Positions 52,183-61,567 of a stretch of DNA of 64,000 nucleotides are shown here, piece by piece (the stretch's first letter is position 1; every line of letters begins with the position of its first letter). The notes beneath the pieces were generated by a model that searched no databases, was not told the origin of the DNA, and saw only the letters and a list, made by a program, of their open reading frames with translations. Position numbers and translations under genes: made by a program. The DNA comes from Flavobacterium galactosidilyticum (GTDB taxonomy: Bacteria; Bacteroidota; Bacteroidia; Flavobacteriales; Flavobacteriaceae). The stretch is taken from NCBI RefSeq assembly GCF_020911945.1, contig NZ_CP087135.1, positions 1,798,001 to 1,862,000 of the forward strand. Direction: 5' to 3'.

Positions 52183-53838
52183 ATGTCAAAAAAAGTCAAT
52201 CTTTTGGCCAATCTTAAATCTGATTTTGCATCAGGATTGGTCGTTTTTTTAGTTGCTTTACCTCTCTGTTTAGGAATTGCAATGGCCTCAGGTGCGCCAT
52301 TATTCTCCGGAATTATCGCGGGGATTGTAGGAGGTATCGTCGTAGGATATTTAAGTACGTCTAACATAAGTGTTTCTGGTCCTGCCGCGGGTCTGACCGC
52401 AATTGTGCTTACAGCAGTAACGGATTTAGGGGCTTTCGATGTTTTCTTAACCGCTGTTTTTATAGCAGGTTTAATACAATTACTATTGGGATTTGCGAAA
52501 GCGGGTAGCATTTCTAATTATTTTCCAACGAATGTTATTGAAGGAATGTTGGCTGGGATTGGAATTATTATTATTCTAAAGCAATTGCCGCATGCATTTG
52601 GTTACGACAATGATTTTGAAGGAGATCAGTCTTTTTTGGAATCAGATGGTGGAAATGCATTCTCTTCGCTATTTAGTATTTTTGATTTTCTTCAAATAGG
52701 CTCTATAGTTATCACAGTGGTTTCGATGGTAATTTTGATTTCTTGGGATAAAGTTCCCTTTTTGAAAAAATTAAAATTAGTGCCTGGAGCTTTAATTGCT
52801 GTAGCCTTAGGAGTAATCATGAATGAGATTTTTATTAGTTCAGGAAGTGCTTTAGCTGTTGGAAAAGAACACTTAGTTTCTTTACCTGTTCCTTCTTCTT
52901 TCGAAGAATTTAAAGCAATTATTATAACACCCAATTTATCTGGAGTTATGAATCCACAGGTTTGGATTGTCGCTTTTACAATAGCAATTGTAGCATCTAT
53001 TGAGACTCTTTTAAGTATTGAAGCAGCTGATAGAATGGATGTTCAAAAGCGATTTACAGACACTAATAAAGAATTAAAAGCGCAAGGAATTGGTAATATG
53101 GTGAGTTCGCTTTTTGGGGGATTACCATTAACGTCAGTAATTGTGCGTTCCTCCGCAAATAGTGCTGCTGGAGCCAAATCTAAAATGTCTACCATTATTC
53201 ACGGATTTTTATTATTGATTACTGTACTTGTAATTCCAATGATTATTAATAAAATTCCATTGGCTACTTTAGCAGCTGTTTTAATATTAGTTGGTTATAA
53301 ACTAGCTAAACCAGCAACCTTCAAACATTTTTGGGAAAAAGGAAAATACCAATTTATTCCTTTTATTGCTACATTATTAGCTGTTGTGTTTTTGGATTTA
53401 TTGAAAGGAGTTGCTTTAGGAATTATCATCAGTGTAATTTTTGTTTTAAAAGGAAACCTCAAGAGAGCATATAGTTTCAAAAAACAGGAATATGTTGATG
53501 GTGATATTATTCATATCGATTTAGCTCAAGAAGTATCTTTCTTGAATAAAGCGGCGATTAAGTTAACTTTAAATGAAATACCTGAAAACTCTAAGGTGAT
53601 TATCAATGCTCAGGACACAGTGTATATTTCTCATGATATTCTAGATTTAATAAGGGAGTTTAAAGTAACTAGAGCTGTAAATGAGAATATTAAGGTGAAA
53701 TTAAAAGGTTTTAAAAAAGCATACGAGCTAGAAAACACACCTGAATTAAAGAATCACGTTACGTTTGAAAGTTATTATGATGTTGCCAAAAGAGTAATGG
53801 TTAAAAAGGAAAAATTTAAAGAAGTTTATCAAAATTAA
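52183..53838 (+). CDS. SulP family inorganic anion transporter
   Basis: A 551-residue transporter with about 10-12 membrane segments (residues ~15-420). SGPAAGLTAIVL near residue 65 is the family's substrate-site region. The C-terminal ~100 residues form a STAS-like domain (VSFLNKAAIKLTLNEIPENSKVI). SulP proteins carry sulfate, bicarbonate or other anions. The beta-carbonic anhydrase gene 106 nt downstream favours bicarbonate (inference). Confidence 0.92.
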   Translation: MSKKVNLLANLKSDFASGLVVFLVALPLCLGIAMASGAPLFSGIIAGIVGGIVVGYLSTSNISVSGPAAGLTAIVLTAVTDLGAFDVFLTAVFIAGLIQLLLGFAKAGSISNYFPTNVIEGMLAGIGIIIILKQLPHAFGYDNDFEGDQSFLESDGGNAFSSLFSIFDFLQIGSIVITVVSMVILISWDKVPFLKKLKLVPGALIAVALGVIMNEIFISSGSALAVGKEHLVSLPVPSSFEEFKAIIITPNLSGVMNPQVWIVAFTIAIVASIETLLSIEAADRMDVQKRFTDTNKELKAQGIGNMVSSLFGGLPLTSVIVRSSANSAAGAKSKMSTIIHGFLLLITVLVIPMIINKIPLATLAAVLILVGYKLAKPATFKHFWEKGKYQFIPFIATLLAVVFLDLLKGVALGIIISVIFVLKGNLKRAYSFKKQEYVDGDIIHIDLAQEVSFLNKAAIKLTLNEIPENSKVIINAQDTVYISHDILDLIREFKVTRAVNENIKVKLKGFKKAYELENTPELKNHVTFESYYDVAKRVMVKKEKFKEVYQN

Positions 53839-53944
53839 TAATTAAACAAATAAGAAGGCGATGTAATTCAAGCTTTAAAAAAAATACATTATCAATTTCT
53901 TTGAAGTTGTGCGCCAAATTTAAATTAAAAAAGTAAATACAAAG

Positions 53945-54580
53945 ATGAGTGATTTTTATAAGAAGATTTTAGACAATAATAAAAAATGGGTAGAGGATAG
54001 TTTGTCTAAAGATGCAAACTATTTTGAAGATTTAGCCAAAGGTCAAACACCGCCATTATTATGGATTGGGTGTTCTGATAGTCGTGTTCCTGCTAATGAA
54101 ATTATTGGTGCTAAACCGGGCGAAGTTTTTGTTCATAGGAATATTGCCAATATGGTGGTTCATTCTGATATGAATATGCTTAGTGTGCTAGATTATGCAG
54201 TAAATGTATTGAAAGTAAAACACGTCATTGTTTGCGGACATTATGGATGTGGGGGCGTAAAAGCTGCAATGGGTAATGATTCAGTAGGTATTATTGATAA
54301 TTGGCTTCGTCATATCAAAGATGAGTATCGTTTGCATGACAGATATTTAAATTCAATTGAAGACGAAACGGAACGTTTTAATGCTTTTGTTGAAGTCAAT
54401 ATTAAAGAACAAGTTTACAATTTAGCTAAGACTTCAATTGTACAAGGAGCTTGGAAAGTTGGACAGGATTTAACCTTGCATGGCTGGGTCTATGGATTGA
54501 ATTCCGGTTTTGTAACTGATTTGAAAGTGAATATAAGTTCAAATAATGAATTAGATGAAGTATATCAGTTAAATTTATAA
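53945..54580 (+). CDS. can: Beta-carbonic anhydrase
   Basis: Interconverts CO2 and bicarbonate with zinc. The 211-residue protein has all catalytic residues: Cys43, Asp45 and Arg47 in CSDSRVP, His99 and Cys102 in HYGCGGV. The length and lack of a signal peptide indicate a cytoplasmic Can-type enzyme. It follows a SulP transporter gene and ends in a clear terminator. Confidence 0.95.
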   Translation: MSDFYKKILDNNKKWVEDSLSKDANYFEDLAKGQTPPLLWIGCSDSRVPANEIIGAKPGEVFVHRNIANMVVHSDMNMLSVLDYAVNVLKVKHVIVCGHYGCGGVKAAMGNDSVGIIDNWLRHIKDEYRLHDRYLNSIEDETERFNAFVEVNIKEQVYNLAKTSIVQGAWKVGQDLTLHGWVYGLNSGFVTDLKVNISSNNELDEVYQLNL

Positions 54581-54583
54581 GTA

Positions 54584-54609
54584 AAAAATCGCCTAAGGGC
54601 GATTTTTTT
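54584..54609. terminator. Bidirectional terminator after carbonic anhydrase
   Basis: An 11-bp stem AAAAAATCGCC with GGCGATTTTTT, loop TAAG. It slightly overlaps the 3' end of the convergent LETM1-related gene. Confidence 0.88.
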
Positions 54610-55811
54610 TATTCATTTTCTTCCAGATTTTCGTTAAAAGCAGAAGGTAATAATTGAGGAATAAATTTGATTAGAATAGGTAATAATAAACTTCCTCCGG
54701 GTAATAAAAATATAGCTAATGAAGGAACTGTTTTGCAAATTTCTAGCAGTTGCTTTTTTACTTTTTTCTTTTCTTTTTCGTCAAGATCTCTACGAGTCGA
54801 ATAGGTAAGTAGTATCATTAGCTCCTTGCTTTGCACGATTTCCTTTATTAATCGGTTTTTATTTCTACTTATTAAGGTAACTACACTTTGAGTAGTTTGG
54901 TCATAAAAATGCTTTACCGGATTAGAATAATTGAAATAAGGTATTTCTTTTTTATGTTTACTAATGAATAAATGAGTGCTTTGGATACTTTCATCAACGA
55001 AAGAATCTTGAATTGATAAAATTTCAGCGAGAGAATGTAAAAAATAGATTTCATCATTTTCTATTTTTTCATCACTCCATAAAGCCATTCCAGCAATATC
55101 TATTAAATAATATTTCTCTAAATCGTTAGTAAAGTAACTGAATTGTATGGTTTCTAGGCTTTGAACAGAAACTTTATTGAATTTACTATATCGAATAGAA
55201 GCTTCGAATAGTTTGATTAAAAGATCATCATATTGCGATTTTTTTGACTTTACTCTTAAAGCGATTGTCACAATATTGATAATGGTTTCTTCTATTTTCT
55301 GTAAGTATTTTTCTGGAATTTGCCCATGAATTAAATATTGACGAAAAGCAAGAACATCAATAAATAATAATGCATTAGTAACAAGGTGTGAAAAATTTTT
55401 GTTAATAATGCTATCATTGGTTTGAACACGTTCATCAATGATCTTTTCTAAAGTTAAAGAAGGAGAGTTTTTGGGAAGTATTTTTTTAAACAAATTGAAT
55501 CCTTGCGGATGCATTTGATTGTAAAAAGCAACTGCTTGTTTAATGAAATTTTCAGCCCTTATATCATGATTGTCCAGACAAAAAGAAGCGTACAATGTGT
55601 TCAGAAGAGCCACTTTTGAAATTTCTTCTTTGAACCAACCTTTGGTTTCTATGGGTTTTGAGGTATCAAATGAAATAATATGACCGTAGATAAAACCTGT
55701 ATTTCTTACTTTTTGATAAAAAACAGCTATATCTGTAGAAACAGCTTCTTTTGAAAATTTTTGTTCTGCAAAGAACTTATCTATCCAACCTGATGTCGAA
55801 GGGTTAATCAT
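54609..55811 (-). CDS. LETM1-related protein
   Basis: A 400-residue protein from the ATG at 55811 (MINPSTSGWIDKFF). Most of it is helical without signal peptide. Near the C terminus, VPSLAIFLLPGGSLLLPILI then KFIPQLLPSAF strongly resembles the ribosome-binding/membrane part of mitochondrial LETM1. Flavobacterial proteins of this kind are annotated as LETM1-related biofilm-associated proteins, a name I recall but cannot check. A longer frame from TTG 55832 starts in the promoter and was rejected. Function is unknown. Confidence 0.82.
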   Translation of the reverse strand: MINPSTSGWIDKFFAEQKFSKEAVSTDIAVFYQKVRNTGFIYGHIISFDTSKPIETKGWFKEEISKVALLNTLYASFCLDNHDIRAENFIKQAVAFYNQMHPQGFNLFKKILPKNSPSLTLEKIIDERVQTNDSIINKNFSHLVTNALLFIDVLAFRQYLIHGQIPEKYLQKIEETIINIVTIALRVKSKKSQYDDLLIKLFEASIRYSKFNKVSVQSLETIQFSYFTNDLEKYYLIDIAGMALWSDEKIENDEIYFLHSLAEILSIQDSFVDESIQSTHLFISKHKKEIPYFNYSNPVKHFYDQTTQSVVTLISRNKNRLIKEIVQSKELMILLTYSTRRDLDEKEKKKVKKQLLEICKTVPSLAIFLLPGGSLLLPILIKFIPQLLPSAFNENLEENE

Positions 55812-55829
55812 TACTTTAATTTGATGATG

Positions 55830-55837
55830 CAAAGCTA
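55830..55837 (-). promoter_or_regulatory. Putative -7 element for the LETM1-related gene
   Basis: TAGCTTTG on the minus strand, exact match, 18 nt upstream of the ATG at 55811. It covers the alternative TTG codon, settling the start. Confidence 0.55.
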
Positions 55838-55980
55838 TACTTTTTTATGATAGTTTTGACTTGTGATTTTTAGTTTAACACAGTAGTTACTATTAATTAA
55901 TATAGTTTTTAAAACGCTTTTTCACCTTTATTTAGATAGTGTTAAATTGGGAAAGTTAGTAAGTAAATTCTAATTTATAG

Positions 55981-56015
55981 AAAAGCCCTAAATTGCAAAA
56001 TGCGCTTCAGGGCTT
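55981..56015 (-). terminator. Terminator of the Tat-exported SOD gene
   Basis: AAGCCCT pairs with AGGGCTT and an inner GCA/TGC, with T-rich sequence following on the minus strand. Confidence 0.7.
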
Positions 56016-56026
56016 AGATATATATA

Positions 56027-56800
56027 TTAGGAGTTGAATAATTTTTCAGCTGCATCCCAATTGACAACATTCCAAAAAGAGGCTACATAATCCGCTCTTC
56101 TATTCTGGTTTTTGAGATAATAAGCATGTTCCCAAACATCTAATGCTAAAACCGGTTTCCCTTTTAATCCTTTGCCTCGTAATCGCATCAATGGATTATC
56201 TTGGTTTGCCGTTGAACCTATGACTAATTTACCATCTTGTACTACCAACCAAGCCCAACCTGAGCCAAATCGTTTCATTGAAGCATCGCTAAATTGTTTT
56301 TTGAATTCTTCAAAAGAACCGAAAGTATTTGTTATTGCATCAGCTAATTTACCTTTTGGATTTCCACCACCGTTAGGTTTCATTAATGTCCAAAACAAAC
56401 TGTGATTGTAGTGTCCGCCACCATTATTTCTAATTGATTCTGGAAATTTAGACATTTTTGCGAAAATGTTTTCTAAGGTTTTAGAATCGGAAATTAAACT
56501 AGTATCTATCGTTTCAAGCGCTTTGTTTAAGTTAGTGACGTAGGCTTGATGGTGCTTTTTATGATGAATCTCCATAGTTTGCTTGTCAATATGCGGCTCT
56601 AATGCTTCATAAGAATACGGTAATTGAGGCAGACTATAAACGTCATCTACGCTCATAGTTTCCAAATCAATATTTGAGCTATAAACATTCAAAGCACTTT
56701 CATTTGCCAAGGCAGTGTTAAATAGGCTACTTCCAATAATTGTTCCTGTTGAAAGGATGGCTGTTTGCTTTAAAAAATTTCTTCGTGTATTATTTTCCAT
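56027..56800 (-). CDS. Superoxide dismutase (Mn type) with Tat signal
   Basis: A 257-residue SOD. The N terminus [18 protein letters not shown] carries the twin-arginine motif (Arg6-Arg7) and a hydrophobic stretch ending in NTALANES, indicating folded, metal-loaded export. Ligands are His78, His132 (YNHSLFW), Asp220 and His224 (LDVWEHAYY); NNGGGHYNH and Gln199 in TANQD are Mn-type features. It is monocistronic. Together with the lipoprotein SOD at 8853-9626, both dismutases in this window act outside the cytoplasm. Confidence 0.94.
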   Translation of the reverse strand: MENNTRRNFLKQTAILSTGTIIGSSLFNTALANESALNVYSSNIDLETMSVDDVYSLPQLPYSYEALEPHIDKQTMEIHHKKHHQAYVTNLNKALETIDTSLISDSKTLENIFAKMSKFPESIRNNGGGHYNHSLFWTLMKPNGGGNPKGKLADAITNTFGSFEEFKKQFSDASMKRFGSGWAWLVVQDGKLVIGSTANQDNPLMRLRGKGLKGKPVLALDVWEHAYYLKNQNRRADYVASFWNVVNWDAAEKLFNS

Positions 56801-56976
56801 GAGTATGATTTTTTTTTTAATCTTAAATATTTTATATAAAAATAGGTATTATAAATCTTTCACAGGGTTAAAAAACACTTAAAATAAATTTATTTCTTAT
56901 ATTTTGATGGGCTTGTAGTGCTAATTAATAAAGGAATTATGTAAAATTCATTTCGAATAAGCGTGTAGTATTTTCG

Positions 56977-56984
56977 TAATTTTG
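56977..56984 (+). promoter_or_regulatory. Putative -7 element for the YihY gene
   Basis: TAATTTTG, exact match, 26 nt upstream of the ATG. Confidence 0.5.
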
Positions 56985-57010
56985 AAAATGTAAAAAGTAA
57001 TTGCATAAAA

Positions 57011-57925
57011 ATGAAAAGGAGAAAAGTGATAGTATCTGGTTGGAAATTATTAAAACGAACCTTTAATGAGTTTAATGACGACAATGCCATAAAATTAAGT
57101 GCATCATTGTCCTATTATACCATATTTTCGCTACCGCCATTATTAATTATTATTTTGTCTATTTTTAGTTTTTTCTTTGGTCGGGATGCTGTTACGGGTC
57201 GGTTTTTTGGACAAATAAATGGAATGGTTGGCAACGCAGCAGCGATTCAAATTCAAGAAACTATCAAAAATATTGAGTTGTCAGACAGTAATACTTTTGC
57301 AGCCATATTTGGTGGAATAATGCTATTAATAGGTGCTTCGGGTGTTTTTGCGGAAATTCAAAGTTCCATTAATCAAATATGGGGACTTAAGGCTAAGCCC
57401 AATAAAGGTATTATGAAATTTGTAAAAAACAGATTGATGTCCTTTTCAATGATTGCTTCTGTTGGTTTTTTATTAATGGTTAGTTTAATGGTCAACACTG
57501 TTATGGATGTTATTAATGCTAGACTACTAATTTATTTTCCAGATACCGCCGTGTATTTCTTTTATATTTTTAATATTATAATTTTATTTGCGACGACAAC
57601 AATGTTGTTTGCTATAATTTTTAAAACACTTCCTGACGGAGAAATTGGTTGGAAAGATGCACTGATAGGGTCTAGTTTTACTTCTTTTTTCTTTATGATT
57701 GGTAAATTTGCTATTGGTTTCTATTTAGGAAGCTCAACTGTTGCTACTGTTTATGGGGCAGCAGGATCAGTTATTATAATCTTAGTATGGGTTTATTATT
57801 CTGCTATAATATTATATTTTGGCGCTGAATTTACCAAAGTATATTCAAATGAAAAAGGAACTAAGATAATTCCAAATTCCTACGCAGTTGAAATAAAAGT
57901 TGAAGTAGTGGAAATCAAAGAGTAA
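57011..57925 (+). CDS. YihY/BrkB family inner-membrane protein
   Basis: A 304-residue protein with six predicted membrane segments. Family marks are IKLSASLSYYTIFSLPPLL (about 28-46), AEIQSSINQIWGLKAKP near 116-132 and the late VATVYGAAGSVIIILVWVYY. The family was once called RNase BN in error; its actual role is not established, although envelope integrity is often suggested. It is monocistronic, with an exact -7 element. Confidence 0.93.
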   Translation: MKRRKVIVSGWKLLKRTFNEFNDDNAIKLSASLSYYTIFSLPPLLIIILSIFSFFFGRDAVTGRFFGQINGMVGNAAAIQIQETIKNIELSDSNTFAAIFGGIMLLIGASGVFAEIQSSINQIWGLKAKPNKGIMKFVKNRLMSFSMIASVGFLLMVSLMVNTVMDVINARLLIYFPDTAVYFFYIFNIIILFATTTMLFAIIFKTLPDGEIGWKDALIGSSFTSFFFMIGKFAIGFYLGSSTVATVYGAAGSVIIILVWVYYSAIILYFGAEFTKVYSNEKGTKIIPNSYAVEIKVEVVEIKE

Positions 57926-58025
57926 TATCATTTTTAGTTTGTTTTTAAAAATAAACTAATTTTAAAAAGATTATTGGCAGTGTTATTGCATTGCTGATGA
58001 TATTAACATAAATAAATAAAATCTA

Positions 58026-58454
58026 ATGAAAAAATTAATTTTAATGCTAGCAGTTTCTTGTTTAGCTTTCGTTTCTTGTAATTCAGTAAAAAACAATAAA
58101 TCTCAAATGACATCACTTCAAGGTTCTTGGGAACTAAATTATATAACAGGTCCACGAATTGCTTTCCAAGGTTTATATCCAAATGAAAAACCAACTATTA
58201 TTTTCGACTTGAAAGAAGATTTAGTTTCAGGTGGTACTGGCTGTAACCGTTATTCAGGGAAACCAAATGTTGATGGGAATAAGATTGATTTCAAAAATGA
58301 TATGGCATTGACTAGAATGTATTGTCCTGGTGACGGAGAAAGTGTTTATCTAGCGACGCTTCAAAAAATTGATTCATATGCCGTTTCAAAAGATGGTAAG
58401 ACTTTAAGCTTTATGATGGGTGACGTCGCTATGATGCGTTTTACTAAAAAATAA
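58026..58454 (+). CDS. META domain lipoprotein
   Basis: A 142-residue lipoprotein (signal ending AFVSC, Cys18) with one META/HslJ-like domain. The diagnostic GTGCNRYSGKPN lies near residues 75-86, with LQGSWELNYI before it and MMRFTK at the end. HslJ in E. coli is linked to novobiocin resistance, but META domain function is unknown. It is first in a row of three small envelope genes, though the terminator after it suggests separate transcripts. Confidence 0.9.
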   Translation: MKKLILMLAVSCLAFVSCNSVKNNKSQMTSLQGSWELNYITGPRIAFQGLYPNEKPTIIFDLKEDLVSGGTGCNRYSGKPNVDGNKIDFKNDMALTRMYCPGDGESVYLATLQKIDSYAVSKDGKTLSFMMGDVAMMRFTKK

Positions 58455-58461
58455 ATTATTT

Positions 58462-58487
58462 AATGATGCCCTTTCTTGGGCATCATT
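58462..58487 (+). terminator. META gene terminator
   Basis: A 10-bp stem, AATGATGCCC with GGGCATCATT, loop TTTCTT, followed by T-rich sequence. Confidence 0.85.
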
Positions 58488-58525
58488 TTTTTATAAAAGT
58501 ATATATCAAGCAAAAAATAATAAGT

Positions 58526-59047
58526 ATGAATGCTAAAAGAATTATTGGATTAATACTTTGCTTATTTGTGTTCACGGTTGGATTTAGCCAAGAAAAGCCA
58601 AAAAAACAATTAAGGGCAGAACGCAAAATTGAAAAAGCGAAACAAATTGCAATTTTAGTGGATTCTAAAGAGTTTGTTTTTGTTGGCAAAAGAGCTTTCC
58701 CGCAAGGATTAAGAACGGTAGATTTAACTACGAATACTAATTTTATCGAATTTAAACCTGATTTTATCAAAAGTGAAATGCCTTTTTTTGGAAGAGGTTA
58801 TAGCGGTATTGGTTATGGAGGTGATTCCGGATTGAAATTCGAAGGGAAGCCACTCGAATTCTCAATAGTTAAGGCAAAGAAAACCTATGAATTAAATGCA
58901 AGGGTTAAAGGAGAAAGTGATGTCTTTAGAATCACGCTCTCTATTCTAGAAGAAGGAGGTGCAACACTTACTATTAATTCTAATAATCGAAGTCCAATTT
59001 CATATTATGGCGAAATATCCAAAATTGAAAAAAAAGTGGACAAGTAG
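58526..59047 (+). CDS. DUF4251 family exported protein
   Basis: A 173-residue protein from the ATG at 58526; a longer frame from 58463 runs through the upstream terminator and was rejected. Signal peptide 1-21 (ending VGFSQ). A basic linker precedes the domain (FVFVGKRAFPQGLRTVDLTT, then PFFGRGYSGIGYGGDSGL), which matches DUF4251. This family is common in Bacteroidota and has no known function. It is exported, probably periplasmic. Confidence 0.87.
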   Translation: MNAKRIIGLILCLFVFTVGFSQEKPKKQLRAERKIEKAKQIAILVDSKEFVFVGKRAFPQGLRTVDLTTNTNFIEFKPDFIKSEMPFFGRGYSGIGYGGDSGLKFEGKPLEFSIVKAKKTYELNARVKGESDVFRITLSILEEGGATLTINSNNRSPISYYGEISKIEKKVDK

Positions 59048-59082
59048 TGTTCTAGAAATATAAATTTAAATCAAATGTAATT

Positions 59083-59535
59083 ATGAAATATAGAATGGTT
59101 TTAATTTTTTGTTCCTCGTTATTTTTATTCAGCTGTAAAAATGGAACAGATAAAAAAGAGTTAGAAATTGTAAATTCTACCAGCAAGGATACTAATGTTG
59201 TTGATGCGCATAATTCTCAAAATTCTCTAGATTGGGAAGGAGTTTACAAAGGAATACTTCCTTGTGCTGATTGCGAAGGAATAGAAATAGAGATTATATT
59301 AAACAGTGATTTGACTTTTGTTAAAAAGACAAAATATTTAGGTAAAGAGAACTTTAACGGAATTGACGAAAAAGGTAGTTTTACCTGGAATAAAGAGGGT
59401 TCGACTATCATTTTGCAGCAAATTAATGAAGGTTCTAATCAATATAAAGTTGGTGAAAACACTTTGACGCACCTAGATATGGAAGGTAAAATTATAAAAG
59501 GAGATTTAGCTGAAAAGTATATTTTGAAAAAGTAA
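59083..59535 (+). CDS. NlpE-like lipoprotein
   Basis: A 150-residue lipoprotein (signal ending FLFSC, Cys18) with an NlpE N-terminal-type domain: YKGILPCADCEGIEIEIIL near residues 55-73, with the CxxC pair Cys61/Cys64. E. coli NlpE takes part in copper and surface sensing through the Cpx system; here no CpxRA is nearby, so only a general envelope role can be proposed. It lies 35 nt after the DUF4251 gene and may be co-transcribed. Confidence 0.87.
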   Translation: MKYRMVLIFCSSLFLFSCKNGTDKKELEIVNSTSKDTNVVDAHNSQNSLDWEGVYKGILPCADCEGIEIEIILNSDLTFVKKTKYLGKENFNGIDEKGSFTWNKEGSTIILQQINEGSNQYKVGENTLTHLDMEGKIIKGDLAEKYILKK

Positions 59536-59553
59536 CGAATAATTTTTTACAAT

Positions 59554-59594
59554 AAAAAAAACCGTCATGTTATTTTATAACTTGACGGTTTTTT
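59554..59594. terminator. Bidirectional terminator before the beta-oxidation operon end
   Basis: AAAAACCGTCA with TGACGGTTTTT plus an inner GTTAT/ATAAC stem, one T-T mismatch between them. Confidence 0.88.
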
Positions 59595-59626
59595 CACTCT
59601 TTTGAGTTAGTAGCGTTCTTTAACTT

Positions 59627-61417
59627 CTAGAAGCAATAGTGATTTTCAGCTACAATTTTTGCAGTTATTGTTTCTCTTAAAGCAACAATATTAGGCATGT
59701 TAGTATATTTTGTAAAGCGTCTTAATCCCATTAACATCATGCGTTGTTCATCACCTTCAGCAAATGAGATCACACTTTCTTTTCCTTTTTGAGTTACAAT
59801 ATCTACTGCTTTGTATAAGTACAGTTTAGCCATTGCAATTTGCTCTTGTACTTTGGCTTCTCCTTCTTTTTTGGCTAATTTTTCAGTTCTAAGAACGGTA
59901 CTTTCTGCCATATAGATTTCGATTAAAATATCTGAAGCCGCCATTAATAATTGTTGGTGCGCTTCTAGATCTGGGCCGTATTTTTGTACCGCTCCACCAG
60001 CTACCATAAGGAATGCTTGTTTCAATTTACCAATCATTTCTTTTTCTTCAGCAAATAACGTGGAGTAGTCTGGAGTTTCAAATGATGGAATTCCCATTAA
60101 TTCTTCTTGAACTTTTGAAGCAGGTCCTAACAAATCGATATGGCCTTTCATCGCTTTTTTGATTAACATACCTACTGAAAGCATTCTGTTAATCTCATTT
60201 GTACCTTCGTAAATACGAGCGATACGAGCATCTCTCCAAGCACTTTCCATTGGCGTATCTTCAGAGAATCCCATTCCACCAAAGATTTGAATTCCTTCGT
60301 CCGCACAGTTTTGAATATCTTCAGAAACGGCTACTTTTAGAATAGAGCACTCAATAGCAAATTCTTCGACACCTTTCAACTCTGCTTCTTGATGACTTGC
60401 TCCTTCTTGTTCACGAATAGAAATGCGATCTTCAATGTCTTTTGCTGCACGATACGTAGCACTTTCGCCAGCATACATGCTTGTTGCCATTTCTGCTAGT
60501 TTAGCACGGATTGCACCAAATTGAGCAATAGGAGTATTGAACTGTATTCTTTCATTTGCATAATTAACAGAAGCTGAAATCACTCTTCTTTGCGCGTCTA
60601 AACAAGCAGCAGCTAGTTTGATACGTCCTACGTTTAGAGCATTCATTGCTATCTTGAAACCATTTCCTCTTTCAGAAAGCATGTTTTCAACAGGGACTTT
60701 AGTCTCATTAAAGAAAACTTGACGAGTAGAAGATGCACGAATACCTAATTTGTGCTCTTCTTCACCCATTGAAATTCCATTCCCTTCTGTATTTTCTAAT
60801 ATAAAACCTGTGATGTTTTTATCGTCTCCAATACGTGCAAAAACGATAAATAGCGAACAGAATCCTGCATTCGAAATCCACATTTTTTGTCCTGTAATCG
60901 AATAGTATTTACCATCTTCAGATAAAACTGCTTTAGTTTTTCCTGAATTAGCATCAGATCCTGCACCTGGTTCTGTCAAGCAATAGGCACCAAACCATTC
61001 GCCTGAAGCTAATTTAGGTACATATTTTTGCTTTTGTTCCTCAGTTCCATATAAAGTAATTGGCATTGTGCCAATTCCAGTATGTGCTCCAAAAGCAGTC
61101 GAGAATGAACCAGTTGCCCCTGAAATGTAGTCACAAACTAAAACTGTGTTTACAAATCCCATTCCCATCCCGCCATAAGCTTCAGGAACAGCAACGCTTA
61201 GGAAGCCTAAGTCTCCTGCTTTTTTCATGCTGTCCTCAGTAAAAGCGTAATCTTTTTTCTCAAAACGGTCCTTGTTAGGCCATAGTTCTTTGTCTACAAA
61301 CTCTTTTACAGAGTCGCGCATCATTGTTTGCTCTTCATTGAAATCTTCAGGAGTGAAGATGTCTTCGCATTTTGTTTCTTTTACTAGGAATTGTCCTCCT
61401 CTTGTTTTGTCGCTCAT
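59627..61417 (-). CDS. Acyl-CoA dehydrogenase
   Basis: The FAD-dependent first step of beta-oxidation. The 596-residue protein is longer than the ~380 of short-chain enzymes, with an extra C-terminal helical region as in larger bacterial acyl-CoA dehydrogenases. Motifs: CLTEPGAGSDA near residue 150, KMWISNAG, SSTRQVFF, and the catalytic Glu in RIYEGTNEINR near 418. It is the last gene of a row with thiolase and a FadB-like protein, all on the minus strand. Chain-length preference is not predictable. Confidence 0.95.
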   Translation of the reverse strand: MSDKTRGGQFLVKETKCEDIFTPEDFNEEQTMMRDSVKEFVDKELWPNKDRFEKKDYAFTEDSMKKAGDLGFLSVAVPEAYGGMGMGFVNTVLVCDYISGATGSFSTAFGAHTGIGTMPITLYGTEEQKQKYVPKLASGEWFGAYCLTEPGAGSDANSGKTKAVLSEDGKYYSITGQKMWISNAGFCSLFIVFARIGDDKNITGFILENTEGNGISMGEEEHKLGIRASSTRQVFFNETKVPVENMLSERGNGFKIAMNALNVGRIKLAAACLDAQRRVISASVNYANERIQFNTPIAQFGAIRAKLAEMATSMYAGESATYRAAKDIEDRISIREQEGASHQEAELKGVEEFAIECSILKVAVSEDIQNCADEGIQIFGGMGFSEDTPMESAWRDARIARIYEGTNEINRMLSVGMLIKKAMKGHIDLLGPASKVQEELMGIPSFETPDYSTLFAEEKEMIGKLKQAFLMVAGGAVQKYGPDLEAHQQLLMAASDILIEIYMAESTVLRTEKLAKKEGEAKVQEQIAMAKLYLYKAVDIVTQKGKESVISFAEGDEQRMMLMGLRRFTKYTNMPNIVALRETITAKIVAENHYCF

Positions 61418-61567
61418 TTTTTTATTTTTTTAAGACTTTAGAAATAAAGTGTAGAATATAGATGTAGCCGAGTTCGTTTTGAAAAGACATTGTCATTCTT
61501 TGAACTTCTTCTATTTTCGTTTCTAATTGGTTAATTATTGTAACGGTTAGATTTTTAATTATTTATC

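Noticed and set aside
56890..57090. A 66-codon minus-strand ORF with a hydrophobic stretch
   Set aside because: It overlaps the YihY promoter and first codons in antisense; hydrophobicity follows from the T-rich strand.
61418..61567. Weak similarity between the spacers on either side of the thiolase gene (61418-61567 and 62750-62842)
   Set aside because: Both share short A/G-rich and T/C-rich runs such as TTTAGAA and TTCTATTTTC, but the alignment is too weak in such AT-rich DNA to call a repeat.
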